The position numbers were made by a program, and so were the translations under genes. From Phycisphaerales bacterium (lineage in GTDB: Bacteria; Planctomycetota; Phycisphaerae; Sedimentisphaerales; Anaerobacaceae): 14,233 bases of DNA. Shown here piece by piece: positions 8,089 to 14,233 of the stretch. Under the pieces are notes generated by a model. The model was not told the DNA's origin, did no database searches, and saw only the letters and a program-made list of their open reading frames with translations. The stretch spans positions 1 through 14,233 of the forward strand of contig DQCG01000142.1 of assembly GCA_003533825.1 (NCBI GenBank), in the 5' to 3' direction. The stretch's first letter is position 1; each line of letters starts with the position of its first letter.

Positions 8089-8769
8089 TTAAGTCAGTAG
8101 AGGAACATAAACGTGATCGTCGTCGGCCATCATTACGTCCATGGCGTCGCGGACACCCGAACCGCCAGCCAACTCACCCTACATGCCAAATATTAGATCT
8201 GAATCCTGTTCCGTACCATCACGTCGTACAACGTATCCCCAGCCTTTGCCAGCCCACTCGGGCAGCTCACGGTGCCAAAGGACGACGCCATTGAATGCGT
8301 CTCTGGCGATCAGGACCCATCGTGCTTCGATATTGAACAGTTAGGTCGGCGTCTCATCCTGAACGTAATACAATCGCCCTCCTGAAGTGACGATTGCACT
8401 CAAACGCGAACCCCAGTGTTTCTTTGACCACGATGGGCTGTCTATCCATTGAGTCCACTGAGGCGGACCGACAAGCTTATCCCGGGACACCGGATTCTCC
8501 TCGGTTCCATGATTCCAATGCGACCAGCCGTCCATACTCGCAGGCCACGGTTTTTTGATCATGCGCCATTGTCCGGACCGATCTTTCACACGGGCAATGC
8601 CCGTAGGAACCAGTACACGGTGCATTTCTTGGTCGTACAGTTCTCCCGGATCTTCGATCAGCAGGTCCTTTAATGATCTTTCTTTTAGTTCGGTGGCAAA
8701 ACTCACACTCGTCACGATGAGCGACGTCAATGTAATTACGAAGAATCGATTCAATCTCATTTTTACCAT
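8089..8769 (-). pseudogene. Degraded PQQ-like beta-propeller protein gene with in-frame stops
   Basis: The 5' end is intact: AAGGGA seven bases before the ATG at 8769, then a Sec signal peptide (hydrophobic FFVITLTSLIVTSVSFA). Residues 75-142 carry the conserved start of planctomycete-type PQQ-like propeller proteins: MDGWSHWNHGTEENPVS, LVGPPQWTQW, then SGGRLYYVQDETPT. A TAA at 8341-8343 ends the frame, but the same frame clearly continues with the next family segment (ARWVLIARDAFNGVVLWHRE), so this stop lies inside the gene. Further in-frame stops occur at 8179-8181 (TAG) and 8089-8091 (TAA), after ADDDHVYVPL. Nothing recognisable follows before the giant gene, whereas family members usually run to many hundreds of residues. 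The gene is thus broken by nonsense mutations and lacks most of its 3' end. TAG and TGA terminate the neighbouring intact genes, so a changed genetic code is unlikely. The intact product would probably be an exported propeller protein of unknown substrate. Confidence 0.8.
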
Positions 8770-8846
8770 CAGATTGTCCCTTAAATTCTTCTGTGCTCTA
8801 TAAATTCAATCGAAGCATAATATACGGTTCGATTTCAACAATGACC

Positions 8847-8875
8847 TTGCACTATTCAATGCTCTGGTGTAAAGA
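8847..8875 (+). promoter_or_regulatory. Candidate sigma-70-like promoter for the transglutaminase-like protein gene
   Basis: TTGCAC (8847-8852) and TAAAGA (8870-8875) are separated by exactly 17 bases, in the 165-base divergent spacer between the pseudogene start and the plus-strand giant gene. The leader would be about 50 bases. The -10 box is only a moderate match, so this is a candidate. Confidence 0.3.
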
Positions 8876-8920
8876 TGTATAAAGAAAATCGGTATCCGTA
8901 AGATAAGATTTCCAGATTTC

Positions 8921-8925
8921 AAGGA
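8921..8925 (+). promoter_or_regulatory. Shine-Dalgarno AAGGA deciding the start at 8935
   Basis: AAGGA directly abuts the ATG at 8926, too close to serve it, but is nine bases before the ATG at 8935, which is a workable distance. The second ATG is therefore the likely start. Confidence 0.55.
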
Positions 8926-8934
8926 ATGTGCATC

Positions 8935-11900
8935 ATGAACGCTGATCGACTCATAACAAGGACCTTGTTTGCTCTTGCTTTTATTCTCTTAGCCTGCCAG
9001 ATAACGGTTTGCGACGAGCCGGCTCCTTGGTGGAATGCCAAATGGCGCTTTCGCACCACCATAATCGACAATATCCCTTCTCATAACAATGCTATTACAC
9101 CAACCGAGGTTGTGGTTGACTTTCCCATGCTGCTGAAGCAGGCCGACGTCCCTGGCGCGTTCGACCCGGGCTCACTGCGCATTATCGAACGCAGTGGAAA
9201 CACACCAGGGCGAGAAGTGTCTTTTGCTTACCGCACCGAATTCAATGCCGTCAAAGGCCGAGAGGGAGCCTATCTGAGTTGGTTCGCTTACCGGCAGCCC
9301 AAACAAGTGAGTTATTACGACATCTATTTTGATACAAAGAACCGCAGTATCCCCGCCCAGAATGATGATGTGAACCTTTTGCCGCCGTTAAACCTTCTTT
9401 CAAATCCCGGTTTCGAGGATGAAGTCAATGGTATGCCCATCGGTTGGCGAATAGCGCCTGAGGCAATTGTCCGTCTGAGTAGATTTGATCACACGACGGG
9501 ACGACACTCATTAAAAATCGTTATAGATGAGGATACTGCCGAAAACACACCTCGCGAGGTGACTCTTTCCCAAATGATTGATGTCCGCAAGTTCGCGGGT
9601 CAGGAAATGGTTTTTCAATGTGATTTACTGGCTGAACGCGCCCGATATGGTGCGCCTGTCTCCATCGAACTCGAACAGTTCCGAGCAGATGGCTCACGCA
9701 TCCTCGAATATGCAGTACAACCGCGATGGCTTACGATAGAATTGGCACAAGGCCAGCTTGTACAGTTTTGCGAGCGAGGCAGATTCAGTCCAGAGGCCGC
9801 CCGTGTCAATGCGAAGGTCCGGCTGCGCTGCTATGTCAGAGATGCCGACACCCGCCAAATCCTTACGGATCCTGAATCCTTTTTCACAGTATGGCTCGAC
9901 CGTCTGGTGATCCGTCCGGGGCAACGATTAAGCTGGCCTGCCCAAAGCTATGCGGGTTTTGTGGAGGGTGCACTAAAGACGGCGCCCATAAATCGTGGTT
10001 TTGAGTTCACAGGCATACGCCGGCTTGCTTTCAATGGTGCATCGGAAGGTACGCTAACCGCCGGAAAATTCAATCCCAATCCACATTCTGTTCACTGGGG
10101 TCTGGAAGCGGGCACTATCGAGTTCTGGTGCCGTCCGTTATGGAACGCCGACGATGACGCAGAACACATCTTCTTAGAGGGCGTTGCCTACGGCCATCGG
10201 CTTCAATCGCGTTTGCGTAAGCTCGGCTCGGATGGTGAAAACAAGCTTGAATTTACGATCGCCGATGCGGGCGGAAGGTTGCGTACGGTTCGCGGTCCTG
10301 CCGACTTGAGGAGAGACCGGTGGCACCATATCGCCGCCACCTGGAATTTCGCAAAGGCGCACCTTCAACTCTTTGTGAATGGTAAACGCATAGCGGAACA
10401 CGGGCCCGCCAACCTTCCCTGGCCGAGCAGTCTGGTCGCGATAAACGATCAGAAAAGCAAAGGCATCGGTATCGCCGAAGAAGACAGCAGAAGCCTGCCA
10501 ATGCAGGCGTTTATCGGAGGCGATAGGACGTGTACACCCCAGCACGCCGCCAGGGCTGTCCTGGGCGAATTTCGAATATCAGATATCTGCCGGTACAACC
10601 ATGATTTCGTCGCGCCTCGCAAAGAGTTCCAGGTAGATTCCCATACACGGGCCCTCTTTCATTTTGAGAATGAATCTAACGGAATCCACGATTCTGATGA
10701 TAGGTTTATCCGAGGTCACCTGGTCTGTGAACTGCTGCCTCAAGAGCTAATAGTCCCACTGGAGATCTTTACCGAAGGCAAAATCGACCGCCGGCTTGTT
10801 CTCGTTAAGCCGCACCCTTCTTCCGAACGGATCGAGGCCAACCGGGCGGAGAATCGTTTACCAGTAAACCGACCTTTTCGCACGCTGCCTGATCCTCGTT
10901 TCATCGATTATCGCCATCGAAAAGTAGAACGCACGATCACAAGCGTAGATGATAATTTTATGCTCAATGTGGGCGGCGACTTCGAGCCGTTGATGTGCTC
11001 GGTGACCTTTCAACAGGTCCGGAATTCGCCTGACCGTATCACGATGCTGCCTCGCTGGCGGGCTAATAGCAACGTCGTTCCTTTTAGCGTTGAAAGCCTC
11101 AATGCCACCCTCGCTCCCAATGCAACCAGCGATAGTGAGAAAGCTTTTGAGACATTCAAATATGCTTTGCAGACGACGAACTATTTCGATGCCCACTATT
11201 GTGAGACACTGGCGGACCGTCACCGCCCGCGGATTTCTTACACTCTGCTCAAGGCCTTAAATATTTATCCGTTCGACCAGTGCGGCCCGCTGAACCATAT
11301 GTTGCGCAAGCTCTTTCTGGCTGCCGGCATTTCCTCGAACAATTCCTCAGGTACGCACCATCAGTTCGAGCAGGCCTTTTACCGGGGTAGTTGGCGGCTC
11401 TTTGACCTTTCGCCCCGGGTGTATTGGCTCGACAGGGATAACGCTACAGTGCTCAGCCGGCGCGGCCTGGAAGAAGATCCCTATCTCAAATTGCGCCAGG
11501 GTGGAAATGTGAGCGCATGGCTGCGAGGTCGGAGAAGCCGGGCAACATTTGGAACCGCGGAAAAGCCGCACAATATGGACTTTCCATTACGTTCAGGCGA
11601 GCGAGTCAGCATCGGGTGGCATAATGAAGGTCGATGGTTCGAACTCACGAATGACCGCGAGCCAATTCCCCTGGCAAAAATCCCGCCCTATTTTGGCAAC
11701 GGGACCATCGTCTACGAGGCGATCGGTGAGACCAAGGCTTCGACGTTCGATAATTTACGAATCAAACCAAACAACCAGGCACCGGCATCTTTGTGCTTGC
11801 GAAACCCTGATGAAGCGGGCGTTTTGGTCTATCAAGTTGCGTGTCCCTATATTCTTTCAGACGCAATCGTCTCCGGTTCATACAAGGCTCAAAATCCTGG

Positions 11901-13074
11901 GGCCATTGTAATTTCTTTGTCATTCAACCGGGGCGAGAGCTGGACGGAGCTCTGGCGCAATCCCAACCGGGAGGGAAAAATCGCTGTGAATATGCGCCAG
12001 GAGATAGCCGCACGTTATGGTTATTGGCTGAGAATCCGGTTTGTTCCGGAACAACGCACAGAGATCATCGGATTGAAGGTACGCACCACATTTGTTGTCT
12101 CGCCGCTATCATTGCCGGGCAAACTCTCCCAGGGAGATAATCATATCCGTTTCGTTGGCGGGCGGCCGACTGTTCCCGTTAAGACGACTTGCCAATGGAT
12201 TGAGCGATATCAGAGCAAGCTGGCCGTTTCGCTGAACTCCATCAGCTATTATGTGAACGATGACCAAATGCATCGAAATCTCTTTATTGTCGCCCCTGAA
12301 GGCGAAACACCCGTAGAAGTAGCCTTATCTGGTCGGGACCTGGTCGGCGACGTGTCGCTTGAGAACCTACCGGAGGGCTGGGCGAGCGATCCAATGAAAA
12401 GGTCGGTTAAGCTTTCCAATCCTGATGAAACAACCACAACCAGATTCCTCCTGCAAATGAGCCAAATCAGGGACGGTGAGATTCGGACATTTGACATCAT
12501 GATTCAGGAAGGTGGACGCCGGCGAATAATTCCCGCACAGGTCTTGGTGGCGGACGCCGCTCTGGTTCGCGAAGCCGAACGGGCCGACCAAGCCACGGAT
12601 AAGGTCTCGCCTGTGAACCTGCCCGAAGCAAGCGGCACACGTGTAATGACGTTCAGCGGGTCGGGAAAACTGGGCTTTAATATACATGCTCGCAACTCAG
12701 GCACGTATGCTTTATGGCTGCGAGCCCATTGGGAGCAGCAAAGCTCTACTCGCATAACACTCAAGGTGGACGAGGGTAAATCCCGCCACCTTCGAGCCGC
12801 CGCGATGATCGGATTCACCGATTGGAATAACCCCGAACGTGCGCATACCAAGATGTTTGCTCATTACGGCGAACAATACGGCCATTGGTCATGGTATCGA
12901 ATCCCGGATGTCCATCTGACGCATGGTGAGCATCGCTTATTCCTTGGCGCAGAAGCTGGAGCATGCTTCGACGCTATCATATTGCTGCCCCAGACCCCGG
13001 CGATGGACCGCGCGGCGCTGAATCTATTTCAGAATTGGAACTTTGCACCATGGCATCAACCAGATAGCTTATGA
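8935..13074 (+). CDS. Giant exported multidomain protein with LamG-like lectin domain and transglutaminase-like core
   Basis: The protein has 1379 residues from the ATG at 8935; an ATG three codons earlier lacks a usable ribosome binding site. Residues 1-26 are a Sec signal peptide (TRTLFALAFILLACQ); LLAC could act as a weak lipobox. Residues 30-140 resemble DUF2341-type sandwiches (PWWNAKWRFRTTIIDN). Residues 150-330 are CBM-like (LLSNPGFEDEVNGMPIGWRI). Residues 385-560 are a LamG/concanavalin-like fold (GTIEFWCRPLW, DRWHHIAATWN, LQLFVNGKRIA, LGEFRISDI). Residues 735-835 look like a transglutaminase core: Cys783 in DQCGPLNHMLRKLFLAAGI, His808/His809 in THHQFEQAFY and Asp824 in WRLFDLSPR, in the usual C-H-D order. 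Residues 1000-1205 are beta-rich, and residues 1205-1355 look like a CBM35/DUF5077-type domain (SGTYALWLRAHWE, HGEHRLFLGAEAG). A role in binding extracellular glycan while cleaving or cross-linking peptide is inference; such domains may be protease-like rather than cross-linking. It is divergent from the broken PQQ-like gene and convergent with the beta-helix gene. Confidence 0.78.
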   Translation: MNADRLITRTLFALAFILLACQITVCDEPAPWWNAKWRFRTTIIDNIPSHNNAITPTEVVVDFPMLLKQADVPGAFDPGSLRIIERSGNTPGREVSFAYRTEFNAVKGREGAYLSWFAYRQPKQVSYYDIYFDTKNRSIPAQNDDVNLLPPLNLLSNPGFEDEVNGMPIGWRIAPEAIVRLSRFDHTTGRHSLKIVIDEDTAENTPREVTLSQMIDVRKFAGQEMVFQCDLLAERARYGAPVSIELEQFRADGSRILEYAVQPRWLTIELAQGQLVQFCERGRFSPEAARVNAKVRLRCYVRDADTRQILTDPESFFTVWLDRLVIRPGQRLSWPAQSYAGFVEGALKTAPINRGFEFTGIRRLAFNGASEGTLTAGKFNPNPHSVHWGLEAGTIEFWCRPLWNADDDAEHIFLEGVAYGHRLQSRLRKLGSDGENKLEFTIADAGGRLRTVRGPADLRRDRWHHIAATWNFAKAHLQLFVNGKRIAEHGPANLPWPSSLVAINDQKSKGIGIAEEDSRSLPMQAFIGGDRTCTPQHAARAVLGEFRISDICRYNHDFVAPRKEFQVDSHTRALFHFENESNGIHDSDDRFIRGHLVCELLPQELIVPLEIFTEGKIDRRLVLVKPHPSSERIEANRAENRLPVNRPFRTLPDPRFIDYRHRKVERTITSVDDNFMLNVGGDFEPLMCSVTFQQVRNSPDRITMLPRWRANSNVVPFSVESLNATLAPNATSDSEKAFETFKYALQTTNYFDAHYCETLADRHRPRISYTLLKALNIYPFDQCGPLNHMLRKLFLAAGISSNNSSGTHHQFEQAFYRGSWRLFDLSPRVYWLDRDNATVLSRRGLEEDPYLKLRQGGNVSAWLRGRRSRATFGTAEKPHNMDFPLRSGERVSIGWHNEGRWFELTNDREPIPLAKIPPYFGNGTIVYEAIGETKASTFDNLRIKPNNQAPASLCLRNPDEAGVLVYQVACPYILSDAIVSGSYKAQNPGAIVISLSFNRGESWTELWRNPNREGKIAVNMRQEIAARYGYWLRIRFVPEQRTEIIGLKVRTTFVVSPLSLPGKLSQGDNHIRFVGGRPTVPVKTTCQWIERYQSKLAVSLNSISYYVNDDQMHRNLFIVAPEGETPVEVALSGRDLVGDVSLENLPEGWASDPMKRSVKLSNPDETTTTRFLLQMSQIRDGEIRTFDIMIQEGGRRRIIPAQVLVADAALVREAERADQATDKVSPVNLPEASGTRVMTFSGSGKLGFNIHARNSGTYALWLRAHWEQQSSTRITLKVDEGKSRHLRAAAMIGFTDWNNPERAHTKMFAHYGEQYGHWSWYRIPDVHLTHGEHRLFLGAEAGACFDAIILLPQTPAMDRAALNLFQNWNFAPWHQPDSL

Positions 13075-13180
13075 TTAAGACACAAGTAATCGATTGCTTT
13101 GTACAACTCCTTGTCGATGTAAAACAAGAAAAAGGAACGTAGATTCCGGGACAAGAAAACCTTTCCAGGATCACCAGTTC

Positions 13181-13206
13181 AACCACTCCTTTTAGAGGTG
13201 GTGGTT
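13181..13206. other. Hairpin between two convergent genes
   Basis: AACCAC (13181-13186) pairs with GTGGTT (13201-13206), and CCT (13188-13190) with AGG (13196-13198) inside it, across a small internal loop. It sits in the 160-base gap between the ends of the convergent genes, where a bidirectional terminator is expected. There is no T tract on either side, so intrinsic termination is unproven. Confidence 0.25.
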
Positions 13207-13234
13207 CACAGTTCCTTCCATCAGAAACAACCGC

Positions 13235-14233
13235 TTAATCGAACAGACTTGGATTGTCGGTCACGGCGACCAGATCGATATACAGGGATTCCCGAGGCGC
13301 GAGTTTCAAGATATGTTCGCCCGCAGACAGTTCGAATGCTTTCAGACAGATCAAAGACATTTGGCTGTTGTGAGCGGCCAGGGACCAGGTCCATGACGCA
13401 GCGCTTCTCAATTGCGCCCTATCAAATGGTCCGTTGTCTATACCGAAATACAAGGAATCGTGAGAGCCGACCGGTTCATCCGACTTGACGCGAAGAAGCA
13501 GGAAATATTCGCCGGTTTTAGGTACACTGAACCGGTACTCGACAGGATTCTTTCTGGTAGGGCCGCTCAGTAAGAGGTACTTGCCTTGGGATGCCTCAGA
13601 ATCGGCAACAATGTCGTAAGCTTTTTTGCTATCAGGTGCTTCCGCTTCAAAGTAGGTCACCCAAACGCTTTTACTTGTGGGTTTGATTTCTGGGACCACA
13701 TCGGTCTGAGCATAAATCATGACCGGTCGGGAGTAACCGCTTTCCAGTCTGATGAGAAAGGCTCCCCTATAGAGCGACCTCTCAGTTATCTTGTCGGGGC
13801 GAAGCGTTACTGTGAATGGTATCGTATTGCCCGACGCCAAAAGGCCGGTCTTTGGAGTGACGTAGAACCAGTCAAAAGCATCGTTCTTTGCTATCCGATA
13901 ACGGCCTGAGAATGTCTTACCTTGAACTATTGCCGAGACGGTTCTGGTCCTGGCCGATTTCAGGTCTGATGAAGAAAACATTAACTGGTAGCGATCGAGC
14001 GTGACCGGGATCGGGCGTATTGGCAGAACGAGGTCCGATCCTAATGGAATGGCTCCCATGTCGGGCCGACCATTCGCACCAGAGGCAAAGTTGTCGATGG
14101 ATACACCACAACCCACTCCATCAGATGTCCGGCGCAGGGTGAATAGGCCGGCGTTGGCATTGACGAAATCAGGTCTTCCGACGATCCCATGCGCCTCATC
14201 GCCCGGCTGTCCTGTAGACAGCAGGTTGTAGTC
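13235..14233 (-). CDS. C-terminal part of a right-handed beta-helix protein with Ig-like and carbohydrate-binding domains, 5' part outside window
   Basis: The frame is open from the right edge to the stop at 13235, giving 332 visible residues; a GTG at 14116 is internal, because the coding pattern continues upstream of it. Visible residues 1-66 match the last coils of parallel beta-helix (pectate-lyase-like) proteins: DYNLLSTGQPGDEAHG, GRPDFVNANAGLFTL, then GRPDMGAIPLG. Residues 80-180 look like an Ig/BACON-type sandwich (FYVTPKTGLLASGNTIPFTV, YRGAFLIRLESGYSRP). Residues 190-325 look like a CBM6/CBM35-type module (VTYFEAEAPDSKKAYDIVAD, VEYRFSVPKTGEYFLLLRVK, SAGEHILKLAPRESLYIDLV). Such proteins are exported polysaccharide binders or lyases. 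The catalytic part, if present, lies outside, so no activity is assigned. The C-terminal module resembles in layout the last domain of the convergent transglutaminase-like protein. Confidence 0.7.
   Translation of the reverse strand, partial: DYNLLSTGQPGDEAHGIVGRPDFVNANAGLFTLRRTSDGVGCGVSIDNFASGANGRPDMGAIPLGSDLVLPIRPIPVTLDRYQLMFSSSDLKSARTRTVSAIVQGKTFSGRYRIAKNDAFDWFYVTPKTGLLASGNTIPFTVTLRPDKITERSLYRGAFLIRLESGYSRPVMIYAQTDVVPEIKPTSKSVWVTYFEAEAPDSKKAYDIVADSEASQGKYLLLSGPTRKNPVEYRFSVPKTGEYFLLLRVKSDEPVGSHDSLYFGIDNGPFDRAQLRSAASWTWSLAAHNSQMSLICLKAFELSAGEHILKLAPRESLYIDLVAVTDNPSLFD

Noticed and set aside
8089..8343. Recoding or an altered genetic code to explain in-frame TAA and TAG
   Set aside because: The giant di-haem gene ends at TAG and the transglutaminase-like gene at TGA with normal C-termini, and both long frames are free of internal stops, so the broken gene is better explained by decay.
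8926..8934. Earlier ATG for the transglutaminase-like protein
   Set aside because: The AAGGA abuts it with no spacing, while it is well placed for the ATG at 8935.
13235..14116. GTG at 14116 as the true start of the beta-helix gene
   Set aside because: The upstream 39 codons to the window edge are open and carry typical beta-helix sequence (DYNLL, PDFVNANAGLFTL), so the gene starts outside the window.
1..14233. CRISPR array, tRNA, rRNA, transposase, toxin-antitoxin or phage defence genes
   Set aside because: Reading both strands showed no regularly spaced repeats, no cloverleaf-like or rRNA-like sequence and no recognisable proteins of these classes.

Overview
The window reads as chromosomal DNA of a free-living bacterium of medium GC content. 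It is dominated by very large exported proteins built from carbohydrate-binding, Ig-like, beta-propeller and beta-helix modules. This mix, together with a planctomycete-type PQQ-like propeller remnant and a Tat lipoprotein remnant, suggests the Planctomycetota or another PVC-superphylum lineage. That placement is inference from protein style; there is no rRNA or other marker gene here.

Layout: (1) 1-1403, minus, the first 467 residues of a secreted GH20-like glycoside hydrolase that continues beyond the left edge. (2) 1481-1747, minus, a Tat lipoprotein of the C_GCAxxG_C_C / split-Soret type cut to 88 residues, about a third of the usual length. (3) 1748-2364, no intact gene; a possible 72-codon remnant with a pseudopilin-like end lies on the plus strand. 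(4) 2365-7926, minus, an intact 1853-residue exported protein with a coiled-coil N-terminus, long Ig-like and unassigned regions, a YncE-like beta-propeller and a C-terminal di-haem cytochrome c peroxidase-like domain. (5) 8089-8769, minus, a degraded PQQ-like beta-propeller gene with in-frame stops. (6) 8935-13074, plus, an intact 1379-residue exported protein with lectin-like modules and a transglutaminase-like core that keeps a Cys-His-Asp triad. (7) 13235-14233, minus, the C-terminal 332 residues of a beta-helix protein ending in a carbohydrate-binding module; its start lies beyond the right edge.

The intact genes fit a glycan-handling, cell-surface or extracellular programme: GH20-like hydrolase, LamG-like and CBM-like lectin modules, and a beta-helix protein. 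Placed among them is a secreted di-haem redox protein. The genes are on mixed strands with their own leader regions, so they are neighbours rather than one operon. Two of the minus-strand genes are clearly decaying, which marks the region as a fluid accessory segment. No tRNA, rRNA, CRISPR array, integrase or transposase was recognised. I find no convincing multi-gene novel system; the most unusual objects are the two intact giant multidomain proteins.
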